64,000 nucleotides of DNA from JAIOSM01 sp964593725. Its GTDB lineage: Bacteria > Desulfobacterota > Desulfobacteria > Desulfobacterales > Desulfobacteraceae. The stretch spans positions 34,251-98,250 of the forward strand of contig CAZQJS010000003.1 of NCBI GenBank assembly GCA_964593725.1, in the 5' to 3' direction. A program made the position numbers and the translations under genes. Shown in pieces: positions 1 through 8,598 of the stretch (its first letter is position 1; each line of letters opens with the position of its first letter). Below the pieces are notes generated by a model. It was not told the DNA's origin, made no database searches, and saw only the letters and a program-made list of their open reading frames with translations.

Positions 1-141
1 CCCAATGAAATTGTTTCAGGTATGCCCCAGATACCCCATCGACTATGGCTCAAAGCATCAAGTATTATTGCAAGACTTCCTGACCTCAGGAAGAAGCTCT
101 TTTCCCTTGAAAAGAGAATGGAAAAAATAGAAAAAAAATAA
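1..141 (+). CDS. lpxD: UDP-3-O-acylglucosamine N-acyltransferase LpxD, C-terminal end (partial)
   Basis: Only the last 46 codons are in the window, open from base 1 in frame 1 to TAA at 139-141. The fragment reads as the post-beta-helix tail of LpxD: a GMPQIPHRLW segment (the family usually has G-x-P-A-x-P-H-x-x-W), then an arginine/lysine-rich helix with LPDLRKKLFSLEKRMEKIEKK. LpxD adds the second hydroxyacyl chain to UDP-3-O-acyl-glucosamine in lipid A synthesis in the cytoplasm. The next gene, lpxA, begins 16 bases later. In many proteobacteria fabZ sits between lpxD and lpxA; here there is no room for it. The call rests on a short tail plus strong context. Confidence 0.82.
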   Translation, partial: PNEIVSGMPQIPHRLWLKASSIIARLPDLRKKLFSLEKRMEKIEKK

Positions 142-157
142 ATACTACGGAGTTTAT

Positions 158-928
158 ATGATTCACCCGACAGCTATTGTAGACCCTTCAGCAGAGATCG
201 ATTCCAATGTTAAAATCGGCCCTTTTTCAATAATTAAAAGTGATGTCTGTATTGGATCAGGAACTGAAATAGGACCCTATGCAACCATTGATCAATATGT
301 TACCATAGGATCAGATTGCCAGATATTTCAATACTCTTCCATAGGTGCGGCTCCCCAGGATTTAAAGTTTACAGGGGAAAAATCCTATTTAAAAATAGGC
401 AGGGGAACAATTATCAGAGAGTTTGCCACTATAAACCGCGGTACTGAACTGGGAGGGGGTTACACCGAGGTAGGGGAAAACAATTACCTTATGGCCTATA
501 CCCACATTGCCCATGACTGCAGAACAGGGAAAAATGTTGTGCTTGCAAACAATGCCACCCTGGGTGGACATGTAATACTTGGGAATAATGTTACCCTTGG
601 CGGGCTTGTTGCAGTTCACCAGTTTGCACAGATTGGTGATTATGCATATATTGGAGGTAAATCAGCAGTGGTCAAGGATATTCCACCCTATGTGATAGCA
701 GCAGGAGACAGGGCAAGCCTTCATGGTTTGAATAATGTCGGCCTGAAACGGAATAATTTTTCAAAATCATCCATTGCTGCAATTAAAAAAGCGTATAGGA
801 TTGTGTTCAGGATTGGACTTACCACAAAACAGGCTATGGAACGTGTTAAAGCTGAGGTGGAGCAGATTCCCGAGGTTAAGAATTTCATGGATTTCATTAA
901 AAATTCCAGCAGGGGTATAACCAGATAA
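158..928 (+). CDS. lpxA: Acyl-[ACP]-UDP-N-acetylglucosamine O-acyltransferase LpxA
   Basis: LpxA catalyses the first step of lipid A synthesis, moving a 3-hydroxyacyl chain from ACP to the 3-OH of UDP-GlcNAc. The 256-residue length is typical. Residues 1-190 are left-handed beta-helix hexapeptide repeats starting with IHPTAIVDPSAEI. The segment HIAHDC contains H116 and H119, which align with E. coli H122 and the catalytic H125, followed by NNATLGGHV. The C-terminal third is the helical LpxA domain with GLNNVGLKR. The ATG at 158 follows a weak ACGGAG-type ribosome site. The stop abuts the TTG start of lpxI. Confidence 0.97.
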   Translation: MIHPTAIVDPSAEIDSNVKIGPFSIIKSDVCIGSGTEIGPYATIDQYVTIGSDCQIFQYSSIGAAPQDLKFTGEKSYLKIGRGTIIREFATINRGTELGGGYTEVGENNYLMAYTHIAHDCRTGKNVVLANNATLGGHVILGNNVTLGGLVAVHQFAQIGDYAYIGGKSAVVKDIPPYVIAAGDRASLHGLNNVGLKRNNFSKSSIAAIKKAYRIVFRIGLTTKQAMERVKAEVEQIPEVKNFMDFIKNSSRGITR

Positions 929-1744
929 TTGAAGCATATAGGGCTGATAGCAGGTGGTGGGCCTTTTCCTAAGTTTTTTTTAGAAAAGGCCGAAAAAAAA
1001 GGATATAAAGTATTTACAGCTGCATATATTAATGAAGCTGATGAGGAGCTTAAAAAGTATGCAGTTCACATTGAGTGGCTGCGCCTGGGGCAGGTTGGCC
1101 GACTTTTAAAATATTTTAAAAAAAACAGTGTCAAAGAAGCTGTCATGATCGGAACAATTAAAAAAACAAGGATTTTTTCCGATATCAGGCCTGATTTTAA
1201 GGCCCTTTCATTTATTGCATCATTAAAACATACCCATGATGATTCAATCCTTGTCTCCTTTGCAAATCTTCTTGAAAAAGAAGGGATTAAAATAAAACCT
1301 TCAACTTTTCTCCTTCCTGAACTTATAAATAAAAAGGGCTGCTTTACAAAAAGAAAGCCATCAAAAACAGAGATTGAAGATATTCTTGCAGGATGGCCCA
1401 TAGCAAAACAGATTGGCAGGTTTGATGTTGGACAATGTGTCGTTGTCAGTAATGGTGCAGTTCTGGCTGTTGAAGCAATTGATGGAACCGATGCTACAAT
1501 CTTGCGGGGTGGAAAACTTGCCGATAAAGAAGTTGTGGTTGTCAAAATTTCAAAACCAGATCAGGATTTAAGATTTGACCTGCCGTGTGCCGGCAGTGAA
1601 ACCATTGAGATAATGCATAGCGTGGGTGCATCAGTGCTCGTGCTTGAAGCTGGGAAAAGCATATCCTTTGACCGTGATGAGATGATCCGGCTCGCTGATA
1701 AATACAATATCTGTATACAGGCCATGGATGATGATGATTTTTAG
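929..1744 (+). CDS. lpxI: UDP-2,3-diacylglucosamine pyrophosphatase LpxI (DUF1009)
   Basis: LpxI hydrolyses UDP-2,3-diacylglucosamine to lipid X, doing the job of LpxH in lineages that lack it. The 271-residue protein starts with the family pattern IGLIAGGGPFPKFF. It continues with the DUF1009 C-terminal domain, including GPAIAKQ-like GWPIAKQIGRFDVGQCVVV, AVEAIDGTD, and a D-R-F-D-L-P-like DLRFDLPCAG segment. The start is TTG at 929, directly after the lpxA stop, with AGGGG at 911-915 as a possible ribosome site, so the two genes are probably translationally coupled. Position between lpxA and lpxB supports the function. Confidence 0.93.
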   Translation: MKHIGLIAGGGPFPKFFLEKAEKKGYKVFTAAYINEADEELKKYAVHIEWLRLGQVGRLLKYFKKNSVKEAVMIGTIKKTRIFSDIRPDFKALSFIASLKHTHDDSILVSFANLLEKEGIKIKPSTFLLPELINKKGCFTKRKPSKTEIEDILAGWPIAKQIGRFDVGQCVVVSNGAVLAVEAIDGTDATILRGGKLADKEVVVVKISKPDQDLRFDLPCAGSETIEIMHSVGASVLVLEAGKSISFDRDEMIRLADKYNICIQAMDDDDF

Positions 1745-1774
1745 ACCAATTATAAAAAGGTTATGGTTTAAATT

Positions 1775-3022
1775 GTGATAACAACAGAATTGATTATACT
1801 AATAATCTGTCTTTTTTTATCGGGATTTTTTTCATCCTCGGAAACTGCTCTCTTTTCAATAAGCCAGGTTAAAGCTTTACATCTTTCCAAGGAAGGATCA
1901 AAGGTTACAAACCTGATCCTGCATATGAAAAAGGATTCCCATAAACTTCTTACAACCATTCTGATTGGAAATAACCTGGTTAATATCTGTGCATCAGCCC
2001 TTGCAACCAAGATTGCCATGGATTTTTTCCATTCCAATGCTGTTGGCATTGCAACTGGAATAATGACACTTCTCATCCTGATATTTGGTGAGATTTTCCC
2101 AAAATCTTTTGCAGCTCAGAATAATATAATTGTTGCAAAAATCGTTATTTTTCCGGTTTTCTGGCTTTCAAAACTATTTTATCCTTTAATATGCCTTTTA
2201 AATTTCATACCGAAAATAATAGGTGTTTTTGATAAATCCCCTTTTGCAACGGAAGATGAACTGATAACCATGGTTGAGGTTGTGGAGGAGGAGGGTGAAA
2301 TAAAAGAGGAAGAAAAGGAGTTTATAACTAATATTTTTGAGTTTGATGATACCAGTGCATCAGAGATTATGACCCCGCGAGCCGACGTTTTTGCCATTGA
2401 TATTGAGGCAGAAATTGATATTAAATCCATTATTGAATCTGGTTTTACAAGGATTCCCGTTATAAAGGAAAATTTTGACAATATTGTTGGAATAATAAAT
2501 GTAAAAAATCTGTTTAAAGAGTTCCATAAATCCTGTTCTGAAAATGGGACCGGTGACCTTGACATTAAAAAAATAATGCAGAAGCCGAATTTTATCCCTG
2601 AAACAAAAAAACTTGATTCTGTTCTCCATGAGTTTAAAAAATTGAAGAATCATATTGGGATTGTCATTGATGAACATGGAGGCATGTCAGGTATTGTCAC
2701 CCTGGAAGATGTCCTGGAGGAGATTGTGGGTGAGATCACTGACGAGACTGATAAACAGGAGCCTGATATTGTAAAGATTAAAGACAATGGTTTTTTTGTG
2801 GCAGGAAAAATTGATATTGATGAACTTAATAAGAGAACAGGTCTTTCCATTCCCGAAGCAAGTGATTATGATACTTTTTCAGGCTATGTCTTAAGCCTCA
2901 CCGGCAAGATCCCCGAAGTCGGAGAAACCATAGAAACCGATGATTGTACCATTATTGTAAAAGAAAAAGACGGAAACAGAATCAAACACTTTGTACTGAA
3001 AATAAAAAAAAACAGCAGATAA
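1775..3022 (+). CDS. CNNM/CorC (HlyC)-family membrane protein with CBS pair
   Basis: The 415-residue protein has the three-part CorC/HlyC architecture: a DUF21/CNNM membrane domain (about residues 1-150, several hydrophobic segments, with SSSETALFS at 20-28 and GEIFPKS at 105-111), a pair of CBS domains from about 195 (IMTPR at 198-202; IDEHGGMSGIVTLEDVLEEI), and a C-terminal CorC_HlyC domain ending near FVLKIKKN. Members are implicated in Mg2+/Co2+ handling or cation export; the exact substrate cannot be read from sequence. GTG start at 1775. It lies inside the lpx operon, 16 bases before lpxB, so it may be co-expressed with outer-membrane synthesis. Confidence 0.92.
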   Translation: MITTELIILIICLFLSGFFSSSETALFSISQVKALHLSKEGSKVTNLILHMKKDSHKLLTTILIGNNLVNICASALATKIAMDFFHSNAVGIATGIMTLLILIFGEIFPKSFAAQNNIIVAKIVIFPVFWLSKLFYPLICLLNFIPKIIGVFDKSPFATEDELITMVEVVEEEGEIKEEEKEFITNIFEFDDTSASEIMTPRADVFAIDIEAEIDIKSIIESGFTRIPVIKENFDNIVGIINVKNLFKEFHKSCSENGTGDLDIKKIMQKPNFIPETKKLDSVLHEFKKLKNHIGIVIDEHGGMSGIVTLEDVLEEIVGEITDETDKQEPDIVKIKDNGFFVAGKIDIDELNKRTGLSIPEASDYDTFSGYVLSLTGKIPEVGETIETDDCTIIVKEKDGNRIKHFVLKIKKNSR

Positions 3023-3038
3023 AAACAAGACCAAGTTT

Positions 3039-4190
3039 ATGGAAAAACATATATTTATTTCCACTGGTGATTTTTCAGGGGATCTCCATGCAACCTGTTT
3101 AATTAAAACAATAAGGCAGATTAACAGGATTGAAAAAAGATTTGATAAAATTCGCATAACAACCCTTGGAGGCAGTAAAATTGCCTCAATGTCAGATGTG
3201 TTCCTTGCTGACACGCTTACCATTGAAGGGTTTGGCCTGAGCGGGCTTCTGGGCAAATATGTTTTTTTTAAGAATTTATTGAACTTTAAGATAAGAGCTT
3301 ATTTTGAACTGAACAAACCTGATCTCATTATTCTGGTTGATTTTTACGGATTTAATATACATATTGCAAAACTTGCCAAACAGCTTTCCATTCCTGTAAT
3401 TTATTATATAGGTCCCCAGGTTTATGCTTCAAGGGAGTACCGTGTTAAAAAGATAAAGAAATATGTTGATAAGGTGATCTGTATATTCCCCTTTGAAAAG
3501 AAAATATATGAACGTTATTCAGTTGCTGTTGATTATTTTGGAAATCCTCTGGCAGATATAATAGAGCACAAGTTCCAAAGTCAGAAAAGTGAGCAGTTAA
3601 TAAAAAAATATAAAGGCATGGAACTTATAGGTTTGATGCCTGGATCTAGGAGATCTGAAGTAAACTCTCTTCTTTATCCAATGCTGAACATAATTAAAAT
3701 CAGTAAAGCCCATGAATCTGCAAGGATTTTAGTGTTTGCAGCAGGTTCAATAGACAAGTTAGTGATACAGAAAATATGCAGATCTTCAGGTATTAATGAC
3801 CATGTAGATATTATCCTGGATGACACCTATGCCCTGCGTGCTCAATTAAAGTTCTGCCTTACTGCATCCGGAACAATAACCCTGGAAAATGCAATACTTG
3901 GTATACCAATGATAATAATGTACAGACTTCCCTGGCTCACATTTAAAATTGCAAGTTCCATTGTAAAAATTGATTTTATTGGTATGCCCAATCTTCTGGC
4001 ACAAAGGGAGATCATGCCTGAATATGTGCAGAAGATTAATGAGGACAGAATAGCTCAAAAGGTTATTGAGTGGCAGGATAACCCTGACAGGCTGAACATG
4101 GTCAGAGGCTCTTTGAAAGAAGTTGCAAATATGGTTGCAAAACCCGGGGTGATAAGAAAAGCTGCACAGGTATGCTTTAATTATTTATGA
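3039..4190 (+). CDS. lpxB: Lipid-A-disaccharide synthase LpxB
   Basis: LpxB joins lipid X to UDP-2,3-diacylglucosamine to form the lipid A disaccharide at the inner face of the cytoplasmic membrane. The 383 residues are usual. The N-terminal STGDFSGDLHA replaces the common GEASGD motif but keeps the SGD core. IDFYGFN-like LVDFYGFNIHIAK, YYIGPQVYASREYRVKKI, the PFEK segment, a GNPLAD motif, LMPGSRRSEV and LTASGTITLENA are all family hallmarks (GT19). It is the last gene of the lpx operon and converges on uvrA with a 16-base gap. Confidence 0.96.
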   Translation: MEKHIFISTGDFSGDLHATCLIKTIRQINRIEKRFDKIRITTLGGSKIASMSDVFLADTLTIEGFGLSGLLGKYVFFKNLLNFKIRAYFELNKPDLIILVDFYGFNIHIAKLAKQLSIPVIYYIGPQVYASREYRVKKIKKYVDKVICIFPFEKKIYERYSVAVDYFGNPLADIIEHKFQSQKSEQLIKKYKGMELIGLMPGSRRSEVNSLLYPMLNIIKISKAHESARILVFAAGSIDKLVIQKICRSSGINDHVDIILDDTYALRAQLKFCLTASGTITLENAILGIPMIIMYRLPWLTFKIASSIVKIDFIGMPNLLAQREIMPEYVQKINEDRIAQKVIEWQDNPDRLNMVRGSLKEVANMVAKPGVIRKAAQVCFNYL

Positions 4191-4206
4191 AAAGAATGTT
4201 GGCTTT

Positions 4207-7032
4207 TTAACCCTTTATTAATACATTTTTTAAATATTGACCAGTGTATGACTGTTTATTGGCAGCTACCTGTTCTGGTGTTCCGGTTGCAATAACCCTG
4301 CCACCTTTATCCCCTCCTTCCGGACCAAGGTCGATTATATGGTCAGCATATTTTATAACATCAAGGTTGTGTTCAATGACAATTACTGTGTTACCGGTTG
4401 AAACCAGTCTGTTAAGGACTTCTAATAGTTTTTTGATATCATGGATATGCAGCCCTGTGGTGGGCTCGTCAAGGATGAAAATTGTCCTTCCAGTACTTCT
4501 TTTGCTCAGCTGCTTTGCAAGTTTGATCCTCTGGGCTTCACCTCCGGACAGGGTTGTTGCAGACTGTCCAAGTTTTATATAGCCAAGTCCCACATCAATA
4601 AGAGTATTGAGTTTTTTACTGATGGATGGGATGTTTTTAAAAAAACGGGATGCCTGGTTTATGGTCATGTTTAATATATTGGAAATATTTTTACCTTTAT
4701 ATTTTACATCAAGGGTCTCTCTGTTGTAACGCTTGCCATGGCATACATCACAGGAAACATAGACATCCGGGAGGAAATGCATTTCAATCCTGAGTATTCC
4801 GTCACCCCGGCATGCTTCACACCTGCCGCCCTTTACATTGAAACTGAATCTTCCGGGTTTGTACCCCCTTGCCTTTGCTTCGGTTGTGTTGGAAAAAAGC
4901 TCTCTGATATAGGTGAATACCTGGGTATAGGTAGCAGGGTTACTCCTGGGTGTCCTTCCTATGGGTGATTGATTTATGTGAATAACTTTATCAAGAAATT
5001 TAATGCCTTTAATTCCCTTGTGAACTCCGGGTGGTATCTTTGCATTATGTAAATGGGAAGCAAGAGCCCTGTAAAGGGTTGAAAAGACCAATGTTGATTT
5101 GCCGGAGCCTGACACCCCTGTGACACATGTAAAAGTTCCCAGAGGGAAAGATACATCAATGGACATGAGATTGTTTGAAGATGCTTTGAGGATTTTTAAA
5201 TATCTGCCATTGCCTTTTCTTCTATTTTCCGGAATTCTGATCTTTTTTTTCCCTGAAAGATAATCACCGGTCAGAGAGCCATCTGTATTGACAAGTTCTC
5301 CAGGTGTGCCGCTGAAAACAACTTTCCCACCTTTGATACCTGCCCCTGGCCCCATGTCAATCACATAATCTGAGGCAAGAATAGTCTTTTCATCGTGTTC
5401 AACAACAAGGACGGTATTACCCAGATCCTTCAGATCCATGAGGGTTTTAAGCAGTCGTCCATTATCTCTCTGATGGAGACCAATGCTTGGTTCATCAAGA
5501 ACATATAATACTCCGGTAAGTTTTGAACCTATCTGGGTTGCAAGTCTGATCCTCTGGCTCTCTCCGCCTGACAGGGTCGCAGCAGACCGGTCAAGTGTAA
5601 GGTATTCTAGGCCGACATTCTGGAGAAATTCCATTCTCTCAACAATTTCCCTTATTATTCCCGTGGCAATAATTTTCTCCTTTGCCTTAAGGGTGACAGA
5701 GGAGATAAACTGCCTTGCTTTCTGGACAGAAAGACCTGTCAAGCGGGGCAGGGAGCTGCCCTGGATTGTAACAGAACAGGAAGCTTTATTAAGTCTTGCA
5801 CCAAGACATTGGGAACATTTTTTAAAATTTAAATATTTTTTTATATCTTCCCTTGCCCAGCTTGATCCGGTTTCAAGGTAACGCCTTTTTAGATTGGGAA
5901 TCACACCTTCGAATTTTTTATTATAGGTTTTTTTCCCACCGTTTCTCTCAACATAAAAGGGAATTTTTATATTTTTTGATCCATATAACAGGACATTCTG
6001 AAATTTAATGTCAAGTTTATTAAAAGGAGTATAAATATCCTGTTTGTAAAAAGATGTAAGTGCATCCAGAAATTCCATGAATTGAACCGAGTTTCTGCTG
6101 GCCCATGGGAGAATTGCTCCATCCCTTAAAGATAAGGATCTGTCAGGTACAATAAGATCAGGATCAAACTCTGTGACCGATCCCAGGCCATCACATCCGG
6201 GGCATGCGCCCTGGGGAGAATTAAAGGAGAAACTTGCAGGTGTAAATTCAGGATAACTTATGTCACATTTTATACATGATGCATTCTCACTGAATAGAAT
6301 TTCTTTATTATCATCAAGCTTAAGGATGCTTATTACACCCTTGGAAAGGGAAAAGGCAAGCTCAACTGATTCTGTAAGACGTTTTTCAATATTTTGTTTT
6401 ATAACAAGCCTGTCCACCACAATGTCAATGGTGTGTCTTTTGTTTTTTGAGAGTTTAATGATATCTTCGGTCAAAAAAATTTCTCCATCAATCCTTACCC
6501 GGGGAAAACCCTGCTTTTTTACATTGTTCAGGGTCTTTTCATGGGTGCCTTTTTTATTATTGATAATGGGGGAAAGGATAATAATTTTTGTTTTATCTTC
6601 AAGTTTAAGTATTCTGTCAATTACCTGATCAATGGACATTGAGGTTATGGGGTTGCCACATTTATAACAATGGGGTGTTCCAACCCTTGCGTAGAGCAGG
6701 CGCAGGTAATCATAGATTTCAGTCACCGTACCAACGGTGGATCTTGGGTTATGGCTTGCAGTTTTCTGTTCAATTGAAATTGCAGGTGAAAGTCCGGTAA
6801 TTTGATCAACATCAGGTTTATCCATCTGCCCCAGGAACTGCCTTGCATAGGTTGATAATGATTCCACATATCTTCTCTGACCTTCTGCATAAAGGGTGTC
6901 AAAGGCCAGGGTCGATTTGCCCGAACCTGAAAGACCGGTCAGGGTCACAAGGGCATTTCTTGGTATTTCAACATCAATATTTTTAAGGTTGTGCTCCCTT
7001 GCACCTTTAATAATAATATTATCTTTATCCAT
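4207..7032 (-). CDS. uvrA: Excinuclease ABC subunit A (UvrA)
   Basis: UvrA is the damage-sensing ATPase of nucleotide excision repair, working as a dimer with UvrB. The 941-residue length is standard. Two ABC modules are seen: Walker A GLSGSGKST at 33-41 and GVSGSGKST near residue 640, each with an LSGGE signature (TLSGGESQRIRLA; TLSGGEAQRIKLA). Cysteine pairs form the zinc modules: CYKCG, CIKCD...CPGCDG, and CEACRGDG...CDVCHG. The DEPS(I)GLHQRDN and DEPTTGLH Walker B regions are intact. It lies 12 bases downstream of pdxA and is probably co-transcribed with it. Confidence 0.98.
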   Translation of the reverse strand: MDKDNIIIKGAREHNLKNIDVEIPRNALVTLTGLSGSGKSTLAFDTLYAEGQRRYVESLSTYARQFLGQMDKPDVDQITGLSPAISIEQKTASHNPRSTVGTVTEIYDYLRLLYARVGTPHCYKCGNPITSMSIDQVIDRILKLEDKTKIIILSPIINNKKGTHEKTLNNVKKQGFPRVRIDGEIFLTEDIIKLSKNKRHTIDIVVDRLVIKQNIEKRLTESVELAFSLSKGVISILKLDDNKEILFSENASCIKCDISYPEFTPASFSFNSPQGACPGCDGLGSVTEFDPDLIVPDRSLSLRDGAILPWASRNSVQFMEFLDALTSFYKQDIYTPFNKLDIKFQNVLLYGSKNIKIPFYVERNGGKKTYNKKFEGVIPNLKRRYLETGSSWAREDIKKYLNFKKCSQCLGARLNKASCSVTIQGSSLPRLTGLSVQKARQFISSVTLKAKEKIIATGIIREIVERMEFLQNVGLEYLTLDRSAATLSGGESQRIRLATQIGSKLTGVLYVLDEPSIGLHQRDNGRLLKTLMDLKDLGNTVLVVEHDEKTILASDYVIDMGPGAGIKGGKVVFSGTPGELVNTDGSLTGDYLSGKKKIRIPENRRKGNGRYLKILKASSNNLMSIDVSFPLGTFTCVTGVSGSGKSTLVFSTLYRALASHLHNAKIPPGVHKGIKGIKFLDKVIHINQSPIGRTPRSNPATYTQVFTYIRELFSNTTEAKARGYKPGRFSFNVKGGRCEACRGDGILRIEMHFLPDVYVSCDVCHGKRYNRETLDVKYKGKNISNILNMTINQASRFFKNIPSISKKLNTLIDVGLGYIKLGQSATTLSGGEAQRIKLAKQLSKRSTGRTIFILDEPTTGLHIHDIKKLLEVLNRLVSTGNTVIVIEHNLDVIKYADHIIDLGPEGGDKGGRVIATGTPEQVAANKQSYTGQYLKNVLIKG

Positions 7033-7044
7033 AAATTGTATAAA

Positions 7045-8076
7045 TTATCTGGTTTTCATATCAAGTCTGTTGTTACGGGCCTGGAAAGCTGCTGATTTGA
7101 CAGCCTGTATGAGGCTGCCCGGGTTTGCAATGCCTTTCCATGCAATATCATAGGCAGTACCGTGGTCGCATGAGGTTCTGATAATGGGAAGACCTGTAGT
7201 GGTGTTAACACCGTCATCAAAATGAAGCATCTTAAAGGGTATTAAACCCTGGTCATGGTACATGGCAATAATACAGTCATATTTTTGAGATTCCAGGGCA
7301 TGGTGGAATAATGTATCAGAAGGAAAAGGTCCTGAAACATTCATACCTTTCCTGGCTGCCATTTGAACAGCTGGTATAATGATTTTATTCTCTTGATCAC
7401 CAAACATGGAATTTTCTCCTGCATGTGGATTTAATCCTGCAATGGCAAAACATGGTTCTGCAATGCCCATTCTTGTTTTAAAAAATTGATGTGTGGTGGT
7501 AATGGTTTTATATATTTTTTCAATTGAAATGGACTCAGATACAAGGGACAATGGAATATGTATGGTCACAAGGACAATATTCATTTTTTTCCCAAGGAAC
7601 ATCATATTGTAATTATCTGTTTTTGTTGCTGTGGCAAAAAGTTCTGTATGACCGTGGAATTTTGAATCTGCAAGTTTTAATGAACTCTTTGTTATGGGAG
7701 CTGTGACAACAGCATGGATTTTATTTTCCATGGCAAGTTCTATTGCCTTATTGATATAGGAGAGCATTGCAATACCGTATTCTCTGGTACATACAGCAGG
7801 TGTGAACCTGTCCGGATCTATGCTGGAAAGGGAGATTACTTCAGGACATGATGATTTAAAACAGGCATTGTTAACTGAATTAATACTTTTAAAAGTCATT
7901 CTGAGGTTTAAAAGCTCCACAGCTTTGTTTAACAGCCTGGTATCACCTATAACAAGGGGAAAGCAGTCTTTATATATTTCAGGGTCAGATAGTGCAAGGG
8001 CTGTAATTTCAGGGCCGATACCGGCAGGGTCACCCATTGTAATACCCAGTACAGGAAGATTTTTTTCTTCATTCAT
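7045..8076 (-). CDS. pdxA: 4-hydroxythreonine-4-phosphate dehydrogenase PdxA
   Basis: PdxA oxidises 4-phosphohydroxy-L-threonine in the DXP-dependent pyridoxal phosphate pathway. The 343-residue protein starts ITMGDPAGIGPEI, the family signature. It keeps the three metal-ligand histidines: H143 in HGHTELF, the histidine of GLNPHAGE, and that of AMYHDQGLIPFK. The C-terminus has RTSCDHGTAYDIAWKG. A PdxA2-type enzyme with a different substrate cannot be excluded, but no catabolic neighbours support that. A candidate promoter lies at 8131-8159. Confidence 0.95.
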   Translation of the reverse strand: MNEEKNLPVLGITMGDPAGIGPEITALALSDPEIYKDCFPLVIGDTRLLNKAVELLNLRMTFKSINSVNNACFKSSCPEVISLSSIDPDRFTPAVCTREYGIAMLSYINKAIELAMENKIHAVVTAPITKSSLKLADSKFHGHTELFATATKTDNYNMMFLGKKMNIVLVTIHIPLSLVSESISIEKIYKTITTTHQFFKTRMGIAEPCFAIAGLNPHAGENSMFGDQENKIIIPAVQMAARKGMNVSGPFPSDTLFHHALESQKYDCIIAMYHDQGLIPFKMLHFDDGVNTTTGLPIIRTSCDHGTAYDIAWKGIANPGSLIQAVKSAAFQARNNRLDMKTR

Positions 8077-8130
8077 ATTTAATATATTTTAATTTTTAAC
8101 GGGTTTTAAATAAAATTAAAAACAGCTTGT

Positions 8131-8159
8131 AATATACAGTCAATTAAAGCCTAAGTAAA
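8131..8159 (-). promoter_or_regulatory. Candidate sigma-70 promoter for pdxA-uvrA
   Basis: On the minus strand, TTTACT (8154-8159) and TATATT (8131-8136) are separated by 17 bases, about 55 bases upstream of the pdxA ATG. A TTGACT also lies inside the spacer, so the exact -35 is uncertain. Confidence 0.4.
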
Positions 8160-8312
8160 TCGATATTTTTTTGATTTTGTGAAACCGCTAAAACCCAAAA
8201 GATTTAAAAAATAATGACGAATTATTTAAAAAACAAAGGAAATGCTAAAAAAACAGAGTAAATGGATGAAAATTATTTTTGGCCATGGGAAAAAAACGGG
8301 AAAAACAGGGCA

Positions 8313-8364
8313 AATCCCCTTAAATTTTAGTGGATTACAAAAAACACTGAAATTTAAGGGGATT
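8313..8364. repeat. Long near-perfect inverted repeat (20-bp arms, 12-base loop)
   Basis: The left arm 8313-8332 and right arm 8345-8364 are reverse complements in 19 of 20 positions (one T/C difference); the loop is GATTACAAAAAA. It lies in the 522-base non-coding stretch 8077-8598 between divergent pdxA and dnaA. On the plus strand no T-run follows; on the minus strand a T-rich tract begins a few bases later. It could be a structured RNA, a protein-binding site or the remnant of a small mobile element. The rest of the stretch is AT-rich and holds no coding region I would support. Confidence 0.75.
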
Positions 8365-8452
8365 CGACTGTTTCACAAAGTATTATTGTGTAAAATCAAG
8401 GTGTTATATCTAAAATTTTCATGCAATTCTGATATTTTCATAACATGGTATT

Positions 8453-8469
8453 ATCAGGTTTGACCTGAT
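8453..8469. promoter_or_regulatory. Palindrome ATCAGGT-TTG-ACCTGAT upstream of dnaA
   Basis: A perfect 7-3-7 palindrome ends about 130 bases before the dnaA ATG and is followed by TTTT on the plus strand. It contains TTGACC (8460-8465), which with TAAAAA 17 bases on could form a promoter. It may be an operator or a weak terminator hairpin; the sequence does not decide. Confidence 0.35.
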
Positions 8470-8598
8470 TTTAGATTTACAATAAAAAAATAGTTACGTT
8501 TTTCGATTTGTTTGGTAATTGCAGACAACTGATAGAGTTTGGATCGTATGGATATTTTTAATAAATATCAACACTATAACTATTTTTTTTGAGAGTCT

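Noticed and set aside
8242..8463. A 73-codon plus-strand ORF in the spacer upstream of dnaA
   Set aside because: It spans the 20-bp inverted repeat, has no convincing ribosome site, and its composition is that of AT-rich spacer DNA with no family pattern.
8077..8598. Chromosomal origin (oriC) upstream of dnaA
   Set aside because: I found no array of consensus DnaA boxes (TTATCCACA); only loose matches such as TGTGTAAAA. dnaN, gyrB and rpmH are not nearby. The altered DnaA could use other boxes, so this is not excluded, only unsupported.
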